From assembly GCA_029265335.1 (NCBI GenBank), contig JAJUJN010000106.1:1-7153 (forward strand): a DNA stretch of 7,153 bases. The letters are read 5' to 3'. The notes beneath the pieces were generated by a model. That model saw only the letters and a list, made by a program, of their open reading frames with translations. It had not been told where the DNA came from and ran no database searches. Positions 1 to 5,535 of the stretch are shown here, in pieces. This DNA comes from Alcaligenaceae bacterium. GTDB lineage: Bacteria > Pseudomonadota > Gammaproteobacteria > Burkholderiales > Burkholderiaceae_B. Made by a program: the position numbers and the translations under genes. Each line of letters begins with the position of its first letter. Positions within the stretch are counted from its first letter, which is position 1.

Positions 1-1
1 G

Positions 2-283
2 CCCGAGATCGGCATCATGGAAGGCTACGAAGAGGTCGACCCGGCGATCCCGCAAGCTCCAGACGCCAACGACGCCTCCATACCCTCCGTGCCGGATGCA
101 GATATCTCCGTGCCCGAGGTGCCTGACGCCAATGACGCTGCCATTCCGTCGGCGCCAGCTGCCGATAGCGGCAACGCCGTCCCGTCGACGGCCAGCGACA
201 CGGCGCCTGAGGTTTCCATCGACGTCGAAGTGGAAGAAAGTGCAGCAAATAATGAGGCTACAGAAGCCAGCAACCAACCCTGA
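2..283 (+). CDS. secG: Probable SecG preprotein translocase subunit, C-terminal part (5' end outside window)
   Basis: The reading frame is open from the first complete codon (base 2) to TGA at 281-283, giving 93 visible residues that begin PEIGIMEGYEEVDPA. The visible part has no membrane segment or catalytic motif. It is an acidic, low-complexity tail rich in Pro, Asp, Ala and Ser, with a degenerate repeat of the form I/V-P-x-x-P-D-A-N/D (IPQAPDAND, IPSVPDAD, VPEVPDAND, IPSAPAAD), ending in a Glu/Ala-rich stretch. SecG is a two-helix subunit of the SecYEG channel in the inner membrane; its C-terminal tail varies widely, and in Burkholderiales I recall Pro/Val/Ala-rich repeats after a short M-x-x-Y-type motif. 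The assignment rests mainly on synteny: in many betaproteobacteria secG is immediately followed by tRNA-Leu(GAG), as here 73 bp downstream. The two transmembrane helices lie upstream of the window and cannot be checked. The internal ATG at 17 is unlikely to be the true start because the frame stays open to the edge. Confidence 0.6.
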   Translation, partial: PEIGIMEGYEEVDPAIPQAPDANDASIPSVPDADISVPEVPDANDAAIPSAPAADSGNAVPSTASDTAPEVSIDVEVEESAANNEATEASNQP

Positions 284-288
284 TTTTG

Positions 289-297
289 TGATATAGT
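289..297 (+). promoter_or_regulatory. Extended -10 promoter candidate for tRNA-Leu
   Basis: TGaTATAGT at 289-297 is an extended -10 element: a TGn motif followed by TATAGT, five of six matches to TATAAT. It starts six bases after the secG stop and would begin transcription near base 304, about 50 bases before the mature tRNA. No good -35 hexamer lies 17 bp upstream (269-274 is agcaac), as expected for an extended -10 promoter. Co-transcription with secG is the alternative. Confidence 0.45.
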
Positions 298-355
298 CTC
301 GTTCTTGCCGGCGTTACTTGATTGCTTCAGTAGTCATGCAGGCGTTGGCAGGCAA

Positions 356-440
356 GCCGTCGTGGTGGAATTGGTAGACACGCTATCTTGAGGGGGTAGT
401 GGCGAAAGCTGTGCGAGTTCGAGTCTCGCCGACGGCACCA
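356..440 (+). tRNA. tRNA-Leu (anticodon GAG), CCA encoded
   Basis: All cloverleaf parts can be drawn by hand. The acceptor stem GCCGTCG (356-362) pairs with CGACGGC (430-436), followed by discriminator A437 and encoded CCA (438-440). The D-arm contains the conserved TGGTAGA sequence. The anticodon stem CTATC (383-387) pairs with GGTAG (395-399), including one G-T pair, around the loop TTGAGGG with anticodon GAG at 390-392, which reads CUC and CUU leucine codons. A class II variable arm (ggc-gaaa-gct) follows. The T-arm is GCGAG / TTCGAGT / CTCGC. Its position just after a SecG-like gene matches the usual betaproteobacterial order, where nuoA would normally come next; here nuoA is not what follows. 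Confidence 0.97.
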
Positions 441-490
441 CCAGATTGAAAACCGTTGGTTGTCTAGAGCATTCAAAATCAACGGGTTAG

Positions 491-523
491 AGGCAGTCAA
501 CACCATGCGTTGACTGCCTTTTT
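491..523 (+). terminator. Rho-independent terminator after tRNA-Leu
   Basis: AGGCAGTCAAC (491-501) pairs perfectly with GTTGACTGCCT (509-519), an 11-bp stem with a 7-base loop (accatgc), followed by a T run ending at 523. It lies 50 bases past the CCA end. A weaker imperfect hairpin (aaccgttg at 451-458 against caacgggtt at 480-488) sits between the tRNA and this terminator. Confidence 0.92.
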
Positions 524-525
524 CA

Positions 526-948
526 ATGGTGCATCCTCATCAGTGCTTAAGTGAGCTCACGACCGGTTTAAACAACGGAGGGTGCCGAGAGTTAACCAAC
601 GAGGAAGCTACGTACGAGACAGAGACAGGCCGCCACGTATTGGTAAAGAAGTCAGGTAAGAACATGAAGATCCGCTGTGAAGCGGATAGCCGCGACGACT
701 TGGCCGAAGGTACTGCCGTTTCGCGGCCCGGTGCAGGAATGTTCGGCAATATTCTCTTCGGGGGAGGAATCGGTGCAATTATTGATCACAACACGGGAAA
801 GGCATACAACTATCCCGAATGGATGCAGCTTGTGTTCGGTCGTGTTCTGATCTTCGATCGGAATAAGCATGAAGATGGGGTGCCGATGAAAGGCCAGGAT
901 CCACTATCAATCCCCGAGAGCCCGAATGAGGCTACGCACTTTCAGTAA
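526..948 (+). CDS. C-terminal part of a bacterial lipoprotein family, probably an N-terminally truncated remnant
   Basis: The 140-residue ORF contains CRELTNEEATYETETG (residues 20-35), a Cys-containing strand near KNMKIRCEAD, and the glycine-rich signature MFGNILFGGGIGAIIDHNTG (about 72-91) followed by AYNYPEW. This order resembles small periplasmic lipoproteins of proteobacteria that have a lipobox Cys, a domain of the type C-x-L-T-N-x-x-G/A-x-Y/W, and a closing GNxxxGGxxGxxxDxxTG segment; no function is known to me. Those proteins begin with a signal peptide and lipobox. None is seen here: the frame is closed by TGA at 511-513, and the only ATG lies two bases after the terminator T run with no Shine-Dalgarno sequence in front. 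Codons such as ACA, GTA, TCA and GGT make it visibly less GC-rich than its neighbours. Most likely it is a decayed fragment left behind the tRNA, perhaps by an old insertion or deletion; a cytoplasmic expressed protein is possible but less likely. Confidence 0.55.
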   Translation: MVHPHQCLSELTTGLNNGGCRELTNEEATYETETGRHVLVKKSGKNMKIRCEADSRDDLAEGTAVSRPGAGMFGNILFGGGIGAIIDHNTGKAYNYPEWMQLVFGRVLIFDRNKHEDGVPMKGQDPLSIPESPNEATHFQ

Positions 949-997
949 GTTGGGCCTTGAGCTTGTGCGTTCTGGTAGCCAAATCTTTATTGGATCC

Positions 998-1052
998 ACT
1001 TTGCCACGGCAGTATTGATGTCACGTCGAAGAGGAACGCTCCATGGCAAAGT
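998..1052. repeat. Near-perfect 12-bp inverted repeat in the 949-1152 gap
   Basis: ACTTTGCCACGG (998-1009) is matched on the opposite strand by CCATGGCAAAGT (1041-1052), 11 of 12 positions, with 31 bases between. There is no T run after it, so it is not an obvious terminator. It could be a protein-binding dyad, an RNA stem, or the remains of a small inverted-repeat element. The rest of the 204-bp gap between the lipoprotein remnant and the thioredoxin gene shows no gene I can support. Confidence 0.5.
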
Positions 1053-1152
1053 CGGCCGCGGCATCGTCCAGGCCCAAGTGCAACAAGCCGCGGCTCTGCC
1101 GGGAGAAAAGATGTGACTCGCCCCGTCAGTCGATTTTGTTCGGAGAGCAGGC

Positions 1153-1491
1153 ATGATTGCTGCACATGAGGTTGACGACGGCACAGCCGACCGTTTCTTG
1201 CTCGATGCGCCGGGGTTGTCTCTGCTGGTGTTCACGAGCCCCAGCTGTCTCGACTGCCGGGCGGCGCGCGAGCGCCTGCCCGACATGAATCTGAATGTCG
1301 ATCGCCTGGTGTGGGTGGATGCTTCCGAGAACCGTGGCCTTGTTACCCGCTATGAGGTGATGCACCTGCCGTCGATGTACTTGGTACGCGACGGCGTTTT
1401 CTATGGTGCGGTGAACGCCCGCCTGGAGGCGACCGATATTGGTCGCCAAGTAGCACTTGCGCTGCAGAGCTGGCCTGCCGAACTGCCTTAG
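1153..1491 (+). CDS. Small thioredoxin-fold family protein (CLDC active site)
   Basis: The protein has 112 residues, the usual length of a single thioredoxin domain. Strand LSLLVFTSPSC leads into a C-x-x-C motif, Cys32-Leu-Asp-Cys35, at the start of the helix AARERLP. The later HLPSMYLVRDG segment supplies the cis-proline (Pro73) and the final beta-hairpin, with Gly81 in the turn. The classical thioredoxin motif is WCGPC; here SCLDC replaces it and the preceding Trp is absent, so the redox potential and partners probably differ from TrxA. It has no signal peptide, which suggests a cytoplasmic thiol-disulfide role such as reductase, peroxidase donor or folding helper. The start is chosen because GGAG at 1142-1145 sits about seven bases before the ATG. 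The stop lies 32 bp from the convergent stop of the glutathione transferase, and no clear terminator separates them. The exact substrate cannot be read from the sequence. Confidence 0.85.
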   Translation: MIAAHEVDDGTADRFLLDAPGLSLLVFTSPSCLDCRAARERLPDMNLNVDRLVWVDASENRGLVTRYEVMHLPSMYLVRDGVFYGAVNARLEATDIGRQVALALQSWPAELP

Positions 1492-1523
1492 CAGCGGGTT
1501 GCGGAAGGCCCCCACGCTACCTG

Positions 1524-2129
1524 TTAGATCAGACCTTGCGCTTTGAGGGCGCTTTGCACGGCAGGACGCTGCAGCACGCGCTGATGGTAGGCCACCAGAT
1601 GAGGCAGGTGCGAAATGTCGATTTTCATCGCGTAGGTCCAGTGGGTGGTGGTGAACAGATAGCTGTCGGCCACACAAAAGTTCGAGCCCAGAATGTAGTC
1701 TTTACCTTCAAGTTCGCCGTTGAGGTATTCGAACCGTTGTTTGAGTTTGGCAAGGGCAGCGTCTTTCCAATCCTGGCTGGCTGCGGGGTTGAACATGGGG
1801 CTGAAATTGCGATGCAGCTCCATACCGGCGAAGGTGAGCCATTCCACGGCGCGCGTGCGTTGCAGGCTGCCTGTGGCGGCGATCAAACCGCCTTCAGGGT
1901 GGGTGTCGGCCAGGTGCTGCACGATGGCAGGAAGTTCGGTGATGCGGGTGCCGTCGTCGAGTTCGAGGGTAGGCACATACCCCTTGGGGTTGATCTTGTT
2001 GTAGTCGCTACCGTCTTCGAGCTGTTTGGTTTTCAGGTCTACCTTTACCAGTTCGTGCGGCAGATTGAGCTCGCACAGCACGATGTGCACGGCGAGGGGG
2101 CAAGCGCCCGGGGTGTAATACAGTTTCAT
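1524..2129 (-). CDS. gstA: Beta-class glutathione S-transferase (GstA-like)
   Basis: This 201-residue protein, the same length as E. coli GstA as I recall it, catalyses or supports conjugation and thiol exchange with glutathione in the cytoplasm. The N-terminal thioredoxin-like domain begins MKLYYTPGAC; Cys10 is the hallmark residue of beta-class enzymes. NPKGYVPTLELDDG (about 47-60) carries the cis-Pro turn that binds the glutathione backbone, and TELPAIVQHLAD (64-75) is the gamma-glutamyl contact region; position 66 is Leu, whereas a small residue (Ser or Gly) is more common after Glu65. The helical domain has ELHRNFSPMF with His106, the second characteristic residue of the class, and CVADSYLFTTTHWTYAM near the conserved N-capping box. 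The start is the ATG (complement of 2127-2129) with GGAG a few bases upstream; an in-frame TTG 12 bases earlier would add MENP but would use up that ribosome site. It is divergent from pckG and convergent with the thioredoxin gene. Confidence 0.95.
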   Translation of the reverse strand: MKLYYTPGACPLAVHIVLCELNLPHELVKVDLKTKQLEDGSDYNKINPKGYVPTLELDDGTRITELPAIVQHLADTHPEGGLIAATGSLQRTRAVEWLTFAGMELHRNFSPMFNPAASQDWKDAALAKLKQRFEYLNGELEGKDYILGSNFCVADSYLFTTTHWTYAMKIDISHLPHLVAYHQRVLQRPAVQSALKAQGLI

Positions 2130-2290
2130 GGGGTTCTCCAAAGAAGGTTGACCGGAACGACCATTTAACCAGATGACAGCCAGTTGAGCAGGTGGCGGGA
2201 CCGCCTTTTTGCACTGTCGCTATGGTCGTGTGGGGCGCGACCAGCGTTGGTGCCGACATGGCATGGTTGAATTCAACGGGTTGCTGCCTA

Positions 2291-2321
2291 TTGCCTGAAT
2301 CCGCCCTGTGCGGATTAGAAT
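2291..2321 (+). promoter_or_regulatory. Candidate pckG promoter with long spacer
   Basis: TTGCCT (2291-2296, four of six to the -35 consensus) is followed after 19 bases by TAGAAT (2316-2321, five of six to the -10 consensus). Transcription would begin near 2328, leaving a leader of roughly 115 bases before pckG. A 19-bp spacer is too long for good sigma70 use without help, and a perfect dyad lies inside it. The region 2130-2290 holds no other promoter I can defend. Three copies of the hexamer CGACCA or its complement occur there (2158-2163, 2223-2228 inverted, 2238-2243), two of them forming a 6-bp inverted repeat. Confidence 0.4.
2298..2316. promoter_or_regulatory. Perfect dyad (operator candidate) between -35 and -10 of pckG
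   Basis: AATCCGC (2298-2304) and GCGGATT (2310-2316) form a perfect 7-bp inverted repeat around a 5-base centre (cctgt). The dyad fills the stretch between the candidate -35 and -10 hexamers and touches the first base of TAGAAT. Its position suggests a transcription factor that represses or remodels the promoter. A related half-site, ATCCGC, recurs at 2363-2368 in the leader. The regulator is not encoded in this window. Confidence 0.4.
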
Positions 2322-2333
2322 GTTCGTTTAACT

Positions 2334-2418
2334 GCCCGAACGATTGTCGGGGTAGCCCGATGATCCGCCGCGGTGTTCCCTGGCAACCCGTCGTCAGACT
2401 CTTTGGCGGTGGGGTTGC
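2334..2418 (+). promoter_or_regulatory. Structured 5' leader of pckG (two stem-loops)
   Basis: Stem 1 pairs 2342-2351 with 2356-2365 (ten pairs, two of them G-T) around the tetraloop GTAG. Its strong core TCGGG (2347-2351) can instead pair with an upstream CCCGA copy at 2335-2339, because GCCCGA occurs twice (2334-2339 and 2355-2360), so two folds exclude each other. Stem 2 pairs GCAACCC (2383-2389) with GGGTTGC (2412-2418) and ends 13 bases before the ribosome site GGAGG (2432-2436). No T run follows either stem, so simple transcription termination is unlikely. I recognise no known riboswitch class. Confidence 0.3.
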
Positions 2419-2445
2419 TCGTCGTCATCCTGGAGGCCCCACGTG

Positions 2446-4293
2446 ATGAATGTCGTTGCCCACACACAATCCGCTGCTCACATCGATGCACCCGCCTGGG
2501 TGCAGCACGAAGGCCTGAAGGCCTGGGTAGCCGAAATCGCTGCTCTCACGCAGCCCGATCGCATCGAGTGGTGCGATGGCTCAGAAGAAGAATACGATCG
2601 ATTGTGTGCGGAAATGGTCGCGGCGGGCACCCTGCGCAAACTCAACCCTGAAAAGCGTCCAAACTCCTACCTGGCGTGGTCCGACCCCTCCGATGTTGCC
2701 CGAGTGGAAGATCGCACCTTCATTTGCTCAGCCACGGCCGAAGAGGCCGGGCCCACCAATAATTGGGTCGATCCCACCGAAATGCGCCAGACTCTCGATG
2801 GGTTATTCGCTGGCTGCATGCGTGGCCGCACCATGTATGTGATTCCATTTTCCATGGGACCGCTGGGTTCGCCCATTGCACAACTGGGGGTAGAGCTTTC
2901 CGATTCCCCTTATGTCGTGGTCAATATGCGGCTGATGACCCGCATGGGTCGCAAGGTCTACGACGTGCTCGGTACCGACGGCTACTTTGTGCCTTGTGTG
3001 CATTCCGTGGGTGCGCCCCTCGAGCCCGGTCAGGCCGATGTGCCCTGGCCCTGCAACGACACCAAATACATCGTGCACTACCCCGAAACCCGCGAGATCT
3101 GGTCGTTCGGTTCAGGCTACGGCGGCAATGCCTTGCTGGGCAAAAAGTGCCTGGCTTTGCGCATTGCGTCAAAGATGGGGCGCGATGAGGGTTGGTTGGC
3201 CGAGCACATGCTCATTCTTGGGGTCACTTCTCCCGAAGGCCAGAAACGTCACGTAGCCGCAGCATTTCCATCGGCGTGCGGCAAAACGAACTTCGCCATG
3301 CTCATACCGCCCAAGGCATTCCCGGGCTGGAAGGTCACCACCATTGGCGACGACATCGCCTGGATCAAGCCCGATGCCAACGGCAAGCTCCGCGCGATCA
3401 ACCCCGAGGCCGGTTACTTCGGCGTGGCCCCGGGCACCAACGACAAAACCAACCACAACTGCATGGAATCGCTGCGCGCCAACGTGATCTTCACCAACGT
3501 GGCGCTCACCGACGACGGCGACGTATGGTGGGAGGGCATGGGCCCCGAACCCGACCACTGCATCGATTGGCAGGGCAACGACTGGACCCCGGGTTGCGGT
3601 CGCAAGGCAGCGCACCCCAATGCGCGGTTCACTGTGTCGGCGCAGCAGAATCCGGCCATCGATCCCGAATGGGATAACCCTGCGGGGGTACCCATCGACG
3701 CTTTCGTGTTCGGTGGCAGGCGTTCCGATACCGTGCCGCTGGTTACCGAGGCTCGCAATTGGCAGGAAGGGGTGTATATGGCCGCCACGCAAGGGTCTGA
3801 AACCACGGCCGCCGCGATGGGCAAGCAAGGTGTGGTGCGGCGCGACCCCTTCGCCATGCTGCCATTCTGCGGCTACAACATGAGCGAATATTTTGCCCAT
3901 TGGCTCGAGTTGGGCGCCAAACTCTCGGCCCAGGGTGTTACCTTGCCCCGCATCTTTTGCGTCAACTGGTTCCAGACCAACGACGAGGGTCGTTTTATCT
4001 GGCCCGGTTTTGGCGAGAACATGCGGGTGCTCAAGTGGATGCTCGACCGTCTCGATGGTGAGGCGGAGGGCAACGAGCACGTGCTTGGGGTAACGCCTCG
4101 CTTCGAAGATCTTTCTTGGGAGGGCCTTAACTTTTCACGCGAGAGTTTCGATCGCATTACCCACATCGATACCGCGGCCTGGCTGAAAGAGCTCGAGTTG
4201 CACAAAGAGCTGTTCGACCGCTTGCATGACAAACTGCCGCCCGAGTTGCGCGAAACCAAGCAAGGCTACATCGCTCGCTTGCAGGCGGGGTAA
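2446..4293 (+). CDS. pckG: Phosphoenolpyruvate carboxykinase, GTP-dependent (EC 4.1.1.32)
   Basis: A full-length cytoplasmic enzyme of 615 residues that converts oxaloacetate and GTP to PEP, CO2 and GDP, the entry step of gluconeogenesis from organic acids. Numbering from the [24 protein letters not shown] region (71-91) for substrate binding; [20 protein letters not shown] (224-243) with the metal-binding Lys pair; AEHMLILG (252-259) with the metal-ligand His; the P-loop FPSACGKTN (274-282), including the hyper-reactive Cys278 typical of the GTP class; the kinase-2 metal site IGDDIAW (300-306); [14 protein letters not shown] (325-338); [12 protein letters not shown] (422-433) with the active-site lid Arg; and [11 protein letters not shown] (515-525), the aromatic guanine-binding site that separates this family from the ATP-type PckA. 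No active-site residue appears lost. GGAGG at 2432-2436 is nine bases from ATG 2446; the adjoining in-frame GTG at 2443 (spacing six) is an alternative that adds one residue. The gene is monocistronic by context: divergent from gst and convergent with the next gene. Confidence 0.98.
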   Translation: MNVVAHTQSAAHIDAPAWVQHEGLKAWVAEIAALTQPDRIEWCDGSEEEYDRLCAEMVAAGTLRKLNPEKRPNSYLAWSDPSDVARVEDRTFICSATAEEAGPTNNWVDPTEMRQTLDGLFAGCMRGRTMYVIPFSMGPLGSPIAQLGVELSDSPYVVVNMRLMTRMGRKVYDVLGTDGYFVPCVHSVGAPLEPGQADVPWPCNDTKYIVHYPETREIWSFGSGYGGNALLGKKCLALRIASKMGRDEGWLAEHMLILGVTSPEGQKRHVAAAFPSACGKTNFAMLIPPKAFPGWKVTTIGDDIAWIKPDANGKLRAINPEAGYFGVAPGTNDKTNHNCMESLRANVIFTNVALTDDGDVWWEGMGPEPDHCIDWQGNDWTPGCGRKAAHPNARFTVSAQQNPAIDPEWDNPAGVPIDAFVFGGRRSDTVPLVTEARNWQEGVYMAATQGSETTAAAMGKQGVVRRDPFAMLPFCGYNMSEYFAHWLELGAKLSAQGVTLPRIFCVNWFQTNDEGRFIWPGFGENMRVLKWMLDRLDGEAEGNEHVLGVTPRFEDLSWEGLNFSRESFDRITHIDTAAWLKELELHKELFDRLHDKLPPELRETKQGYIARLQAG

Positions 4294-4366
4294 CGCCATC
4301 CCGAGTTGTTGGATGCTGCCACGGCATGCGAGTGTCGAAGGCAGCTGCTCCATCGAACAGCGTCGA

Positions 4367-5320
4367 TCAGTTCATCGAATCGTCGGTGAGTAGTTCAGTT
4401 TGGTCGGGCCAGGAGGGGGTGGGCTCGAGCTGCTCCTGCAAACGGAGCAGGTTCACGCCGTAAGGGCGCAGAGCGGGCGCGAGAGCATGCGCCCGTTCCT
4501 TCAGCGTTGCGGCGCTGGGCAAGCCATCAGGTTGGGCCAGAATCACGCGGTTGCCAGCTTTCAGCTGCAGATAGTCACCAAACACCGCGGCGTATGTGGC
4601 CGATTCCCGATCGCTCAGGCCGCTGAGCGTGAAGGTGTTGGCCGCCACCACGCCGCCGGGGGCGAGCAGTTGGCGCACCTGCTGCAGGAATTCTTGTGTC
4701 ATCAAATGTTTGGGCACATATTCGATATCGTAGGCGTCTAACACGATCAAGTCGTATTGCTCGCCGCGAGCTACGGCTTCTTCTACAAACGCGCGCCCAT
4801 CCTGCAGATGAACGCGTTGTCGGGGGCCAGGCTCGAACCCAAACCAGGTTCGGGCCACTCGCAGAACGGCGGGGTCGATTTCCACCGTGTCTACCATGGC
4901 CTCGGTAAAGAGTTCAGCGAACGCTGTGGGCAATGTGCCGCCGCCCAGCCCGATGACCAATATCCTTTGGGGTTCAGGCTGCAGCAATAATGCCGCCATG
5001 ACCATCCTCGTGTACTGGAACACCATATGTTGTGGGTTGCTTGGATCGAAGCAGGTTTGACGCCCCGTGGCATCCACGCTCTCGAACGCCATGCAACGTT
5101 CGCCGCGCGATTCATAGACCACAATGGGGCTGAACTCCGAGGCTTCGGTATGGAGTATTTGGGTGGCAGCCTGCGCCGCTCCAAAACTTGAGCCGATGAC
5201 CAAAGCCAGCAGAACGCTGAGCCAAGCTTGCCATGGCGCGGCACGCAGGTGGAGCGCGCGAGTTACCAAACCTTGAGGTGGCCGGCGCGATTCGAGAGTG
5301 GGTTGTTTGGCAACAATCAT
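4367..5320 (-). CDS. Spermidine-synthase-like methyltransferase-fold protein with N-terminal signal/anchor
   Basis: 317 residues. An N-terminal segment with several Arg residues is followed by a hydrophobic stretch WLSVLLALVIGSSFGAAQA (33-51) ending in a possible signal peptidase site after GAAQA, so export or anchoring to the inner membrane is likely. The rest resembles the SpeE/spermine synthase superfamily: a beta-strand domain (about 54-92), then the Rossmann nucleotide-binding loop RILVIGLGGGTLP (119-131), the acidic strand end VDTVEIDPAVL (143-153), LQDGRAFV (172-179), and YDLIVLDAYDIEYVPKHLMTQEF (189-211), where the family carries its D-x-x-D catalytic pair. True spermidine synthases are cytoplasmic and read close to DSTDPVGPA here; this protein has DAYDIEYVP, so aminopropyl transfer is uncertain and the substrate unknown. 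ATG at 5318-5320 has only a weak ribosome site; an in-frame TTG at residue 18 would give a more compact signal peptide. It is convergent with pckG (73-bp gap) and divergent from the cyclase gene. Confidence 0.8.
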   Translation of the reverse strand: MIVAKQPTLESRRPPQGLVTRALHLRAAPWQAWLSVLLALVIGSSFGAAQAATQILHTEASEFSPIVVYESRGERCMAFESVDATGRQTCFDPSNPQHMVFQYTRMVMAALLLQPEPQRILVIGLGGGTLPTAFAELFTEAMVDTVEIDPAVLRVARTWFGFEPGPRQRVHLQDGRAFVEEAVARGEQYDLIVLDAYDIEYVPKHLMTQEFLQQVRQLLAPGGVVAANTFTLSGLSDRESATYAAVFGDYLQLKAGNRVILAQPDGLPSAATLKERAHALAPALRPYGVNLLRLQEQLEPTPSWPDQTELLTDDSMN

Positions 5321-5418
5321 TGAGGCCCTACCTGATCATGAAACTTCCGCGGACAGTGTAATGCGCCCCGGCACGAGATAGGCTGCAGCGTGAACTTCAG
5401 ACAGTGCGAGGAAAAAAA

Positions 5419-5452
5419 GAAATTTCCCTACATATTTATAACGAAATTTCCC
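5419..5452. repeat. Two direct copies of GAAATTTCCC in an AT-rich control region
   Basis: GAAATTTCCC occurs at 5419-5428 and again at 5443-5452, 24 bp apart. Each copy contains the palindrome GAAATTTC. They lie in an AT-rich island (about 5411-5482) inside otherwise GC-rich DNA between two divergent genes. The -10-like hexamers TATAAC (5437-5442) and CATAAT (5452-5457) fall between and at the end of the copies, but no convincing -35 element is visible, so exact promoters cannot be assigned. The rest of the 5321-5534 gap shows only the short upstream ORF listed separately. Confidence 0.55.
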
Positions 5453-5478
5453 ATAATTATGCTTACGTGGATAACTTT

Positions 5479-5535
5479 ATGCGCGGCAGCACAACATCGA
5501 TGCCGGTAACATCCCTGGTTTCGGGAGGCGGGTAG
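5479..5535 (+). CDS. Possible 18-codon upstream ORF overlapping the cyclase start
   Basis: ATG at 5479 opens an 18-residue frame (MRGSTTSMPVTSLVSGGG) whose stop TAG (5533-5535) overlaps the GTG start of the cyclase in the arrangement TAGTG. The cyclase ribosome site lies inside its last codons. Such overlaps often allow translational coupling. Its own ribosome site is poor (only a GTGGA-like sequence upstream), so it may be chance. Confidence 0.2.
   Translation: MRGSTTSMPVTSLVSGGG

Noticed and set aside
1018..1116. A 32-codon ATG frame ending VQQAAALPGEKM before the thioredoxin gene
   Set aside because: No ribosome site, no recognisable domain, and it overlaps the inverted repeat; too short to support as a gene.
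1108..1130. Weak resemblance of gtgactcgccccgtcag to the tRNA-Leu 3' end, considered as an attachment-site copy
   Set aside because: Too few matching bases in a row and no integrase nearby; not a defensible direct repeat.
1536..2168. A 210-codon plus-strand frame over the glutathione transferase
   Set aside because: It is the antisense shadow of a gene with clear Cys10 and His106 family residues; its translation is low-complexity and unlike any family I know.
2194..2210. Small GC hairpin GGCG-ggac-CGCC followed by TTTTT, terminator-like
   Set aside because: The stem is only four pairs and no plus-strand gene ends upstream of it; most likely chance.
2192..2446. An 84-codon plus-strand frame ending at the pckG start
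   Set aside because: GTG start without a ribosome site, unusual Cys/Pro-rich composition, and it runs through the promoter, dyad and leader stems.
3169..4080. A 303-codon open frame on the minus strand inside pckG
   Set aside because: It lies entirely antisense to a strongly supported enzyme gene, shows no recognisable motif, and long antisense frames are common in high-GC genes.
4315..4345. GCTGCC / GGCAGC inverted repeat between the convergent pckG and spermidine-synthase-like genes
   Set aside because: Six pairs with a 19-base loop and no T run on either strand; not convincing as a terminator.
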